A stretch of 13,794 bases of DNA from an uncultured Burkholderiales bacterium (GTDB lineage Bacteria > Pseudomonadota > Gammaproteobacteria > Burkholderiales > Burkholderiaceae_D): the NCBI GenBank assembly GCA_937872165.1, contig CALMOR010000060.1, positions 1-13,794 on the forward strand, in the 5' to 3' direction. The notes below the pieces were generated by a model that had not been told where the DNA came from, searched no databases, and saw nothing but the letters and a program-made list of their open reading frames with translations. The translations under genes were made by a program, and so were the position numbers. The first letter of the stretch is position 1. Every line of letters begins with the position of its first letter. Positions 1-6,065 of the stretch are shown here, in pieces.

Positions 1-613
1 GGACGGGACGCCGTATTTCGATTCTCGTGGAACGCCGGCAATGTCGACACGGCGCGGAGCGCGCCGAGGCCTATGCTCGTGGTGATCGAAGGGGGCCACG
101 CGATCGAGGTCTGCACGCGTAGGGAGTGACCTTCGCACTCTCGATCCCACCGATCGAGCCGGTCCTGCATGGAGGCGGGATCGGCAACCGAGCGTTCCCG
201 GTAGTCCTTGCTTGGACGTTATGCGAACACTGCGTACTCGACGCCTCGCGCGGCGTCCGCGGGCGACATGGGGGAACCTCGTCGCGGTCCATGCGAGCTC
301 ATGATCCGACGGAGAAGCGCGATCGACGCCACGCGACGTCGGCCATGCACTTCAAGGCGCCACGTCATCGGTCGCGGGGACGCTCGAGGTCACGGAGCAC
401 CGAGTACCACGTCTTCTCTGCGGCCGCCGCAATGTCGATGCAGGAGTCGGTAGAAGCGGGCGCCAGCCTGCGAGCCGCCGACCAGCGAGGCCGGACACGG
501 GCGTGTCGGCAGCGGAGCTCTTGGAGGTCGGGGCGTCCTCGCGATCGAACCGGCCGGCACGATCGGCACCTGCGCCACCTCGTCGCCTGCCCTCACGGCC
601 GCGACGTCACCGA
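1..613. other. Stretch without a recognisable gene
   Basis: I find no credible gene, RNA gene or mobile element here. The open frames on both strands are rich in Arg, Ala, Pro and Ser, which is what random GC-rich DNA yields, and they lack good ribosome binding sites. Directly downstream of the orphan gene's stop, one minus-strand frame briefly reads like ordinary protein (GTALIGDVAAVRAGDEVAQV, about 540-615) and then decays into Arg/Pro-rich sequence. That could be a decayed gene end or chance. No hairpin with a U-run marks a terminator for the gene ending at 614. Confidence 0.4.
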
Positions 614-1054
614 TCAGCGCGGTCCCCAGATGGACGTCAGGTCGGGCACCGAGTATTCCGAATCCTCGTGGGGCGCCCGCAGCGCGTCGACATACGCGCG
701 GAGCTCTTCGAGATGCTCGACGATCAGCATGCGGCGCACGAAGTTCTCGAACTCGCGCTTGATCGACTCCTTGCCGACATCGATCCGCTGCCACTTGCCG
801 TCGCTCGCCCGGATCGAGATCCGATAGGCGATCTGGATGTACTCGCCGTTGACCCGGAAGCTGTTGGACTTGTTGACGCGGTGACGGATGGTGCCCGCGT
901 CGACCAGCGGCTGGTACGACGCCAGCAGATCCTTGTGAAGCAGCGCGCTCTTGCCGATCTTGCTGCGGTGGCGTGCCTTCATCGCCTCATACAGGGCCGA
1001 GTGGTCGCTGATGAAGCGTTCCAGAATCGACTGCCGCGACTCTTCGTTGTCCAT
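614..1054 (-). CDS. Hypothetical protein, 146 aa, charged, probably cytosolic
   Basis: I do not recognise this family. The predicted protein is balanced in composition, unlike the Arg/Pro-rich readings of the opposite strand, and this is the main reason for calling it real. It has no signal peptide or membrane segment. The N-terminal third is helical and basic (around EAMKARHRSKIGKSALLHKD). The middle alternates polar and hydrophobic residues as a small beta sheet would (NSFRVNGEYIQIAYRISIRA), followed by a KREFENFVRRMLIVEHLEEL helix. I chose the ATG at 1054 because AGGG lies 6 bases upstream. An ATG two codons earlier (1060) has the same AGGG directly against it. An open frame continues upstream with other ATGs (1078, 1093, 1108), but these lack a ribosome binding site. 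The gene lies downstream of the tandem-repeat block with no partner. Confidence 0.6.
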   Translation of the reverse strand: MDNEESRQSILERFISDHSALYEAMKARHRSKIGKSALLHKDLLASYQPLVDAGTIRHRVNKSNSFRVNGEYIQIAYRISIRASDGKWQRIDVGKESIKREFENFVRRMLIVEHLEELRAYVDALRAPHEDSEYSVPDLTSIWGPR

Positions 1055-1362
1055 GTTCATCCCTGAGCGAACCGACATTGCAGCAAGAACCATACCGCAA
1101 TCTTTCATGCCCTTGTAGAGGCCTTGACTAGGATACAACGCTGCCTCGCTGCGGTTGCCGGTCGCTCGTCCGGCGCGCGACGATGGCGCCTGCGGTGAGG
1201 ACGCGGGCGCTCGGGGCAACTGCAGGCGCCTTCCTGTCACGCGGCCACGGCCACCCGCATGCGCGTCATCGCGGCGGGCAGCGGGCAGGCCCGGGCCGGA
1301 ACACATCCAGGCGGTTCGTTGCCGGCCGCAACGGTACCCGTTCTGCGACGGACGACTCGAGC
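1055..1362. other. Intergenic DNA between orphan gene and repeat block
   Basis: This should hold the promoter of the minus-strand gene at 614-1054, but I see no convincing -35/-10 pair. The part near 1100-1140 is locally less GC-rich than its surroundings. From about 1200 leftward to rightward the sequence becomes GC-rich and repeat-like, grading into the tandem array that starts near 1363. Open frames here change frame relative to the repeats and do not look coding. Confidence 0.4.
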
Positions 1363-1875
1363 AGGGTCCGCATCGGCTGTCCGCGCGGCACTGCCGGCAA
1401 GGTCATGCGTCGGCGGTTCGGGGGCACTGCCCACAAGGTCATGCATCGGCGGTCCGCGGGGCATCTGCAAACAGGGCATGCATCGAGCGTCCACGGGCGA
1501 CGGCAGGCCGGATTCCTGCATCGGCTATTGGTGGGCGACGGCAGGGAGGGTTGGTATCGGCTGTCCGCGGGCCGCTACAGGTAAGGTCACGCGTCGGCTG
1601 TCCGCGGGCAGAACAGGTAGGGTCGGACGTCGGCTGTCCACGGGCCGCTACAGATAGGATGAGGCGTCGGCTGTCCACGGGCAGATACAGTAGGGGTCAG
1701 GCGTCGGCTGTCCGCGGGCAGAGACAGGCCGGGTCATGCATGGGGTGTCCGTAGGCGACGGCAGGAGGGTCATGCATCGGCTGTCCGCAGGCGATTGCAG
1801 GAGTTCGTGCATCGGCAGCCGGCCTCGACTGCAGGGAGGACATGCATCGTCAGCCGCTGGCGACAGGGGCAGCGT
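1363..1875. repeat. Degenerate 36-37 bp tandem repeat, about 14 units
   Basis: Fourteen diverged copies of a unit whose conserved core reads approximately GCATCGGCTGTCCGCGGGC are followed by a 10-14 base variable part that usually ends in CAGG. Taking the T of TCGGC as marker, copies sit at 1373, 1410, 1446, 1483, 1521, 1557, 1594, 1630, 1667, 1704, 1741, 1777, 1812 and 1847. Spacings are 35-38 bases, mean about 36.5. The best copies, such as those near 1594, 1704 and 1777, share nearly the whole core. Unit lengths that are not multiples of three shift the reading frame from copy to copy, which argues against a repeat protein. Several copies carry CTGT...ACAG around the variable part, with CTGTC/GACAG in the copy at 1704. 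This looks like an old minisatellite in the gap between cysM and the orphan gene. Function unknown. Confidence 0.85.
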
Positions 1876-2138
1876 CGGTCGCACCGGGCGAGTCGTGGAG
1901 CCACGCGCGGAGTCGTGCAACTGCCGCAGACAAGCTCACGGCAGACGCCGGTCGTCGCCAGCGGCGTCGTCACCAGCGAACGGTCGGCGAGCATCTGCAA
2001 CCGCCTCGCTTCGTCGCCGCGCGGACGCGAGGCAAGGTCCCCCGCCGGACGACAGTAGGCTAAGGCATCGGCAACAGCCTACAGCGACAGCAGGGTCGCG
2101 CGATCGGAGCAACAGCGAGAGCGCAGCGAGCGTACGCT
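1876..2138. other. Intergenic DNA downstream of cysM
   Basis: This stretch separates the stop of cysM from the tandem array. It contains a 7-bp perfect inverted repeat (GTAGGCT at 2055-2061, AGCCTAC at 2076-2082, 14-base loop) that could be a weak transcript end for cysM, but no U-run follows. Near 2110-2135 there are CGAGAGCGCAGCGAGCG-like runs that could pair in part. I see no gene. Confidence 0.35.
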
Positions 2139-3074
2139 TCAGGCCGGGAAGACGCCGGTCGACAGGTAGCGGTCGCCGCGGTCGCAGACGATGAAGGCAA
2201 TCGTCGCGTTCTCGACCGTCGCCGCGACGCGCAGCGCGATGCACAGTGCGCCCGCCGCGGAGATGCCCGCGAAGATCCCTTCTTCGGCGGCCATGCGGCG
2301 CGCCATCGCTTCGGCATCGGACTGGCTGACGTTCTCGACCTGGTCGACGCGGGACGCGTCGAAGATCTTCGGCAGGTAGGCCTCCGGCCACTTGCGGATG
2401 CCGGGAATCTGCGAGCCCTCGTCCGGTTGAGCGCCAACGATGCGGATGGCGGGGTCCTGTTCCTTCAGATAGTGCGAGACGCCCATGATCGTGCCGGTCG
2501 TGCCCATGCTCGACACGAAGTGCGTCAGCGTCCCGCGCGTGTCGCGCCACAACTCGGGTCCCGTCGTCTCGTAGTGCGCCAGCGGGTTGTCGGGGTTGGC
2601 GAACTGGTCGAGGATCAGGCCCTTGCCCTCGCTCTGCATGCGTTCGGCGAGATCGCGCGCGTACTCCATGCCACCGTCCTTCGACGTCAGCACGATCTCG
2701 GCTCCGAACGCGCGCATGGTCTGCCGTCGTTCGATCGACAGGTGCTCCGGCATCACGAGCACCATCCGATAGCCGCGCATCGCCGCGGCCATCGCGAGCG
2801 CGATACCGGTGTTACCGCTGGTCGCCTCGATCAGCGTGTCTCCCGGCCTGATCGTGCCGCGCTCCTCGGCGCGGCGGATCATCGACAGCGCCGGCCGGTC
2901 CTTCACCGAACCGGCCGGGTTGTTGCCTTCGAGCTTGCCGAGGATGACGTTGCCGCGTCGTACGTTGTCGTCGCCCGGAATCCGCAACAGCTTCACGAGC
3001 GGCGTGTTACCGACCGTGTCCTCGAGCGTGGAATAGGCGACGGCGTTCGACTGGGATACGGCGGTGGACTGCAT
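2139..3074 (-). CDS. cysM: Cysteine synthase B (O-acetylserine sulfhydrylase B)
   Basis: This PLP enzyme of the cytosol makes L-cysteine from O-acetyl-L-serine and sulfide; CysM-type enzymes can also use thiosulfate, giving S-sulfocysteine. The 311-residue protein matches the family along its full length (E. coli CysM is about 303). The PLP-binding lysine is K58 in NNPAGSVKDR, the phosphate loop is SGNTG at 86-90, MGTTGTI is at 190-196, and the typical CDRGDRYLSTGVF end is present. I chose the ATG at 3074: the frame remains open to a TTG at 3119, but the family starts near STLEDTVGNTPLVKL, so the shorter form is already about 14 residues longer than E. coli CysM. The ribosome binding site is weak (AGG about 5 bases upstream). 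The sequence near the PLP nitrogen reads GISAAG where E. coli has GVSSGG, a difference that is probably tolerated. It lies 192 bp downstream of the helix-hairpin-helix gene. Confidence 0.95.
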   Translation of the reverse strand: MQSTAVSQSNAVAYSTLEDTVGNTPLVKLLRIPGDDNVRRGNVILGKLEGNNPAGSVKDRPALSMIRRAEERGTIRPGDTLIEATSGNTGIALAMAAAMRGYRMVLVMPEHLSIERRQTMRAFGAEIVLTSKDGGMEYARDLAERMQSEGKGLILDQFANPDNPLAHYETTGPELWRDTRGTLTHFVSSMGTTGTIMGVSHYLKEQDPAIRIVGAQPDEGSQIPGIRKWPEAYLPKIFDASRVDQVENVSQSDAEAMARRMAAEEGIFAGISAAGALCIALRVAATVENATIAFIVCDRGDRYLSTGVFPA

Positions 3075-3188
3075 GAGGCCTGGACTCGCGGTGCGGGGGG
3101 ACAGGCAGTTTAGCCACAATCGAACGTCGCCATCGCTAGGCCCAGGCGAGACCTATGCGAGGCCCCGCTCCGACATCGACGATGTCGC

Positions 3189-3230
3189 GAGCCACGAGCC
3201 ACGAGCCACGAGCCACGAGCCACGAGCCAC
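3189..3230. repeat. Six perfect copies of heptamer GAGCCAC
   Basis: Units start at 3189, 3196, 3203, 3210, 3217 and 3224 and are identical; the array then runs into GAGCGGC. On the minus strand the unit is GTGGCTC. It sits in the gap between the stop of the helix-hairpin-helix gene and the start of cysM, and its right end forms one arm of the hairpin at 3223-3252. Short perfect arrays like this change copy number by replication slippage. Seven is not a multiple of three, but no gene is read through it. Confidence 0.95.
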
Positions 3231-3252
3231 GAGCGGCGACGCTCGCGGCTCG
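3223..3252 (-). terminator. Strong hairpin after the helix-hairpin-helix gene
   Basis: The arms CGAGCCACGAGCG (3223-3235) and CGCTCGCGGCTCG (3240-3252) pair at 12 of 13 positions around a four-base loop. On the minus-strand transcript the hairpin begins 14 bases after the stop codon. No U-run follows, because the heptamer array comes next, so it is either a non-canonical terminator or a 3' end stabiliser. The array's GGCTCG units could also compete to pair with the CGAGCC arm. Confidence 0.5.
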
Positions 3253-3266
3253 CCTCGGGGCGCCCG

Positions 3267-3653
3267 CTACTTCTTCGCGATCGACGGGTTGGCGCCGTCG
3301 GTCTTCTTCGACGCGGCCTTGGACGAGGCGGGGACAGCGTCCCCGCTCGCCTGGACGCCTTCCTTCGCGCGGCCGCCGACGGTGAGCCCGCCGCGCGAGA
3401 AGCCGGCCGCGTTCTTCTCGCCGACGCCCGCCACGCGGGTCTCGAAGTCGGACCAGTCCTTGAAGTTGCCGTGCTTGCGTTCGGCGAGGATCTTGGCCGA
3501 CAGCGCGGGCCCGATGCCTTTGACGCTTTCGAGCTGCGACGAGTCGGCGCTGTTGACTTCGACCGCGGCCCAGGCGGACGCGGTCAGCGCGAAGAACGCG
3601 AAGAGCGCGGCGAGGAAGGGGGCGGCGGCTTTGCTGCGAGTGTTGAAGATCAT
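3267..3653 (-). CDS. Exported ComEA-like helix-hairpin-helix protein, 128 aa
   Basis: The protein has a clear Sec signal peptide: a basic start MIFNTRSKAA, a hydrophobic core PFLAALFAFFALTASAWA, and probable cleavage near residue 29-30. A single ComEA-type tandem helix-hairpin-helix domain follows (about 31-82), with VNSADSSQLESVKGIGP and the second hairpin AGVGEKNAA. The C-terminal tail (about 85-128) is low-complexity, rich in Ala, Lys, Ser and Gly. In the ComEA family this fold binds DNA without sequence specificity, and periplasmic members help pull in transforming DNA; small single-domain proteins like this one are common in proteobacteria, mostly without proven function. The start at 3653 is secure: AAGGAG lies 6 bases upstream. 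That ribosome binding site lies inside a long hairpin (3654-3703), so translation may be controlled. It is followed by cysM on the same strand, with a hairpin and repeats in between. Confidence 0.85.
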   Translation of the reverse strand: MIFNTRSKAAAPFLAALFAFFALTASAWAAVEVNSADSSQLESVKGIGPALSAKILAERKHGNFKDWSDFETRVAGVGEKNAAGFSRGGLTVGGRAKEGVQASGDAVPASSKAASKKTDGANPSIAKK

Positions 3654-3703
3654 GCGAATCTCCTTCGAAGTGAAGGCCTTCGGGAGTCGAAGGCGAGATT
3701 CGC
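3654..3703 (-). promoter_or_regulatory. 5' leader hairpin that buries the ribosome binding site
   Basis: The arms are GCGAATCTCCTTCGA (plus strand 3654-3668) and TCGAAGGCGAGATTCGC (3687-3703). They pair over 15 bp with a 2-base bulge, and the 18-base loop contains the self-complementary GAAGGCCTTC. Read as minus-strand RNA, the second arm holds the AAGGAG ribosome binding site (3660-3665) and abuts the AUG at 3653, so folding would hide the site. A diverged partial copy of this segment, keeping the inner CTTCGA/TCGAAG arms, lies at about 4926-4948. Confidence 0.65.
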
Positions 3704-3741
3704 ATTCAACGGGTTCGCCGCTCGTCGATGAATCCGCCTCA

Positions 3742-3799
3742 AGGGCTACTTCACGCGGATGATGCTTCCGTGCTCGCCCGTCCAGCGATCCTGGTTCCG
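3742..3799 (-). pseudogene. Short relic of a gene end behind gene A
   Basis: In frame after the TGA of gene A, the minus strand reads RNQDRWTGEHGSIIRVK and then TAG. This tail resembles the end of the 42-codon frame at 4996-5124 (NRDYRTLSTGQ...NIPIK): both have N-x-D, T-G-acid/amide, a later I, and I-x-x-K before the stop. The DNA behind the two stops is also shared (AAGTAGCCCTT). I read it as the last codons of a gene otherwise lost. It is too short to be sure, and TGA readthrough is a less likely alternative because paralogue B has no such extension. Confidence 0.4.
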
Positions 3800-4738
3800 T
3801 CAGGGCGGCATCCGTCGGGCGATCTGCCGGAGATCGAAGTGCAGGACCTGGGCTCCTAACGCGGACAGGTCTCTTTCGTCGGTCGTCCGCATGAAGGCGA
3901 GGAACTCGTCGAGAGCCGCTACGGCCGACGCCCTGTTGCCATGGGACACGGCGCTGGCCAGCACGTCCAGCCGCGGAATGGCCTGCGCGACGAAGGACCG
4001 GGAGCTCTGTCCGAGATCGGGCCAACGCGATAGCTCGGCCCTGACCTCGTCGACCGTCGAGCCTTTCAGCACCGGCGCGGCGATCAGGACCGGGATACTC
4101 AGGTCGTAGAGTTCCGTCAACTGGGCATCGAGCTCGGGATATTCGATTTCCCTGCCTTCGCCGTCTACTACCGCGGCACATTCTTCGACCGCGCATCGCT
4201 CCGGGGGAACATAGCCCCGCACCTTCGCTTCCACGATGCCGGCGAGATGAGGAACGACGATCGTGAACGACGACATGAAACCCGGACGGATCGTCGCCGG
4301 CGCGGTTGCACCGTTTCCGGAGTAGATGGAACTGAATTCGAGCGCCAGACCTCCGGTTTCTTCGTTGCAGCTGAGTGCGAAGCCGGAAGGCGCATGCCCG
4401 AACGACGGATGCGTCCGATCGGGAATGATTCCGTCGGGAGACCGGATGACGAACGACACACTGCTGATGCCTTGGCGGGCGTCGGGACCGTTGCCGACCC
4501 GGTAGGTGTATTCGAAAGCGTCGTCGATAGTCGTTCGAATGGATGGCACGACCTTGTTGCTCGGTACGAGAACGTAGACCGCGGTTCGACCGTTGGCGTC
4601 CACATAGGAGAGGGGATAGTTCCCGTCGCCGTCGACCGTCGCGGCCGGCACCGATCGGACGAGGACGGCAAGAAGCGAAAAAAGGACGTATCGACCGGTC
4701 CTCGCCGCGACGCTGCTCAAGATGTGGATACCACCCAT
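3800..4738 (-). CDS. Exported protein A, paralogue of protein B, 312 aa
   Basis: Unknown family, function not assigned. There is a signal peptide (R13-x-G-R then YVLFSLLAVLVRSVPAA, cleavage near 33). A beta-rich N-terminal part (about 34-165) contains the shared blocks NKVVPSI, FEYTY, ARQGIS and FSSIY. A middle block, VPHLAGIVEAKVRGYVP, is followed by a C-x4-C pair (C182, C187) that could form a disulfide. The C-terminal helical part (about 225-312; LSRWPDLGQ, RLDVLASAV, AALDEFLAF) has the spacing of FIMAH-like helical bundles at the ends of exported proteins; that resemblance is my inference. I counted about 168 identities in 280 gapless positions against protein B. I chose the ATG at 4738 because GGAGG (4744-4748) lies 5 bases upstream; the frame is open to 4807. 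Its GC content is visibly higher than that of protein B's gene. Confidence 0.8.
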   Translation of the reverse strand: MGGIHILSSVAARTGRYVLFSLLAVLVRSVPAATVDGDGNYPLSYVDANGRTAVYVLVPSNKVVPSIRTTIDDAFEYTYRVGNGPDARQGISSVSFVIRSPDGIIPDRTHPSFGHAPSGFALSCNEETGGLALEFSSIYSGNGATAPATIRPGFMSSFTIVVPHLAGIVEAKVRGYVPPERCAVEECAAVVDGEGREIEYPELDAQLTELYDLSIPVLIAAPVLKGSTVDEVRAELSRWPDLGQSSRSFVAQAIPRLDVLASAVSHGNRASAVAALDEFLAFMRTTDERDLSALGAQVLHFDLRQIARRMPP

Positions 4739-5108
4739 CGTCGCCTCCGATCCGGTCTCGTCTTCGACCCCGCTGTCGGCTCGTGCTCGTCGCCGCGCGC
4801 CGGACACCGCACCGACGCCCAGGCATGCGACGCGTCGGCGCCGCTCGGGAGTGGTCTGTCGGGCGGCGGCATCCTCAGCAGTTGGCCGCTGACGTGGGCA
4901 AGGCAGATCTGCCCGAGGCGGAGTGCCTTCGAAGGGCCGAAGTCGAAGCTCGTATTCAAGAGAACGGCTTGCCTAGAACAAATCCCCCGAAAGGGCTACT
5001 TGATCGGGATGTTGCAGGTGCAAGAGCGCCGCCACAGGATGCAGGTCTCCTGCCCTGTCGACAACGTCCGGTAATCCCGGTTTTGCAACTCTACGATCCC
5101 GAAACAAA
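4739..5108. other. Divergent spacer between gene A and the peptidase gene
   Basis: This 370-base gap separates two divergent genes and so must hold the promoters of both, unless gene A is read from within the relic. I cannot pick out a convincing -35/-10 pair. The left half is a decayed transglutaminase fragment (4752-4925). The right half is a diverged copy (4926-5010) of the 3660-3760 segment, then a short Cys-rich frame on the minus strand. Base composition falls sharply towards AT near 5080-5125. Confidence 0.6.
4752..4925 (-). pseudogene. Internally deleted relic of the transglutaminase gene
   Basis: Read on the minus strand in one frame, this encodes VSGQLLRMPPPDRP, GADASHAWASVRCPARG and then DEHEPTAG. 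The intact gene at 7263-8210 has VSGYLLTMPPPGRP, GADASHAWASVWCPAR and, 43 residues later, GGEHELTVG. The relic therefore matches intact residues of about 210-248 joined in frame to about 292-304. The deletion removes the catalytic Asp region (WLDLDPTND), and the part with the catalytic Cys is absent altogether. The DNA match is strong, for example around 4795-4900 against 7469-7575. It ends just before gene A's ribosome binding site. No function is expected; its value is as a recombination footprint. Confidence 0.75.
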
Positions 5109-5124
5109 ATGAATAAATTGGCAT
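4996..5124 (-). CDS. Possible 42-aa Cys-rich frame or gene-end relic
   Basis: A minus-strand frame runs from an ATG at 5124 to TAG at 4996. It begins MPIYSFCFGIVELQNRD and ends CILWRRSCTC followed by NIPIK, with four cysteines in the whole. It overlaps the first codons of the peptidase gene on the other strand, and I see no ribosome binding site. The end resembles the relic at 3742-3799, and the 3' flank AAGTAGCCCTT is shared. I think it is more probably the preserved end of a lost gene than a working peptide. Confidence 0.3.
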   Translation of the reverse strand: MPIYSFCFGIVELQNRDYRTLSTGQETCILWRRSCTCNIPIK

Positions 5125-6065
5125 CGATCCTCTTCTTGTTACTCCTTCCGACCGTCGAGTCCAAAGCACTGGACATCTCGGTGGTCGGCACTCCCACGAC
5201 GTCGCCGTACATACCGAATTCCAAAGGCACAGCCCCTCATGTGGCCCTGCCGATTCAGTTGAAGTGGATCGACCCGCCCCCGGATTTCGTGGGATCCGAT
5301 TTCGACATCTTTCTCGACGAAGGACTTTACACGTTCACGCGGGGCTACCCGACCATACCCCCTTTGGACGACGGGGGTCACGTGGGACACAACGAGAGAA
5401 ATAGAGGAGGTGCCGAGATCAGCGACTCACCCACGTATCAGAGGGTTCGAACGTTACGCCTGACGTCGGGAGCGCCTCCCGAGGGCAGTATTTTTTATTT
5501 CTATCCGCCCGAAGTGTCGGGAACGTATCGCCTGGTCATGTCGTGCAGCCGTTGCGTCCACAATTCATATCTGAATCCTTCCATCGTAAACGTCGTCGTC
5601 AAGGTTCCCAATTTGGTCTCGCTCGATTCCGTGCCGAACAGTTGGCATCTGATCGGTAGCAATTCTCAACATCCCGATAATCACTACGGCACCGCGAGGA
5701 CGTTGAGCTTCTTGACCGATGCGCGATCTCGGTGGAAAAACGTTTTCCCCAATGCACCCGAGTGGGCCATCAACGACCTTTCGCTGAAGTGGGGCGGTTT
5801 GTTCGAAACCGCTCGAGACGTGAAAACTAAGAAGCTGATCGAGTGGGCGCCGCCACATCATGATCACCGTCAGGGAACATCCATCGATATCGACCATTTC
5901 GCTGTGCCGGAAAGCGATAGGACCAAGCTGTTCTCTTTCCTCAGAGGGGACTTGACGAAGATAAGCGAGAGCCCGGAACGATCTGAACAGTTACCCACGG
6001 TACAGAAAGTCTATTACGGCACGGCGGGCCACTTTACTCACTACCATGTCGAGGTGCCACAATGA
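5109..6065 (+). CDS. Exported LAS-type metallopeptidase-like protein, 318 aa
   Basis: The N-terminus is a signal peptide (MNK, then LASILFLLLLP, cleavage near A20). Residues 21-168 look beta-rich and Ig-like, with a possible disulfide C146-x2-C149 in a SGTYRLVMSCSRC strand. From about 170 the sequence resembles LAS-fold enzymes (MepA/M15-type murein peptidases): INDLSLKWGGLF (221-232), then PPHHDHRQGTSIDID, containing H253-x2-G256-x3-D260, and at the very end H311-Y-H313. H253, D260 and H313 are the expected zinc ligands. Known members cut peptidoglycan peptides; the substrate here is inferred. The start at 5109 is chosen for the signal peptide; no clear Shine-Dalgarno is seen. The stop overlaps the start of gene B (ATGA), so the two are translationally coupled. 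GC content is low for the window: sampled lines are 52-57%, against 77% for a sampled line in the ATP-grasp gene. Confidence 0.8.
   Translation: MNKLASILFLLLLPTVESKALDISVVGTPTTSPYIPNSKGTAPHVALPIQLKWIDPPPDFVGSDFDIFLDEGLYTFTRGYPTIPPLDDGGHVGHNERNRGGAEISDSPTYQRVRTLRLTSGAPPEGSIFYFYPPEVSGTYRLVMSCSRCVHNSYLNPSIVNVVVKVPNLVSLDSVPNSWHLIGSNSQHPDNHYGTARTLSFLTDARSRWKNVFPNAPEWAINDLSLKWGGLFETARDVKTKKLIEWAPPHHDHRQGTSIDIDHFAVPESDRTKLFSFLRGDLTKISESPERSEQLPTVQKVYYGTAGHFTHYHVEVPQ

Noticed and set aside
503..1066. Plus-strand frame of 187 codons opposite the orphan gene
   Set aside because: It mirrors the minus-strand gene codon by codon, has no ribosome binding site, and has poorer protein-like composition.
1155..1754. 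Repeat protein read through the tandem array
   Set aside because: Unit lengths of 35-38 bases shift the frame between copies, and all frames give similar Arg/Gly-rich output.
1363..1875. CRISPR array
   Set aside because: The variable parts are only 10-14 bases and related to each other, the repeats are diverged, and no cas gene is near.
2055..2082. Rho-independent terminator after cysM
   Set aside because: The stem is only 7 bp with a 14-base loop and no U-run follows, so I mention it only as a weak hairpin.
3136..3705. Minus-strand frame with SWLVARG repeats from the heptamer array
   Set aside because: It is out of frame with the helix-hairpin-helix gene, very Arg-rich, and the repeat peptide comes only from GTGGCTC units.
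5139..5390. Minus-strand frame within the peptidase gene
   Set aside because: It is a shadow of the peptidase gene, with no start signal and no protein-like features.
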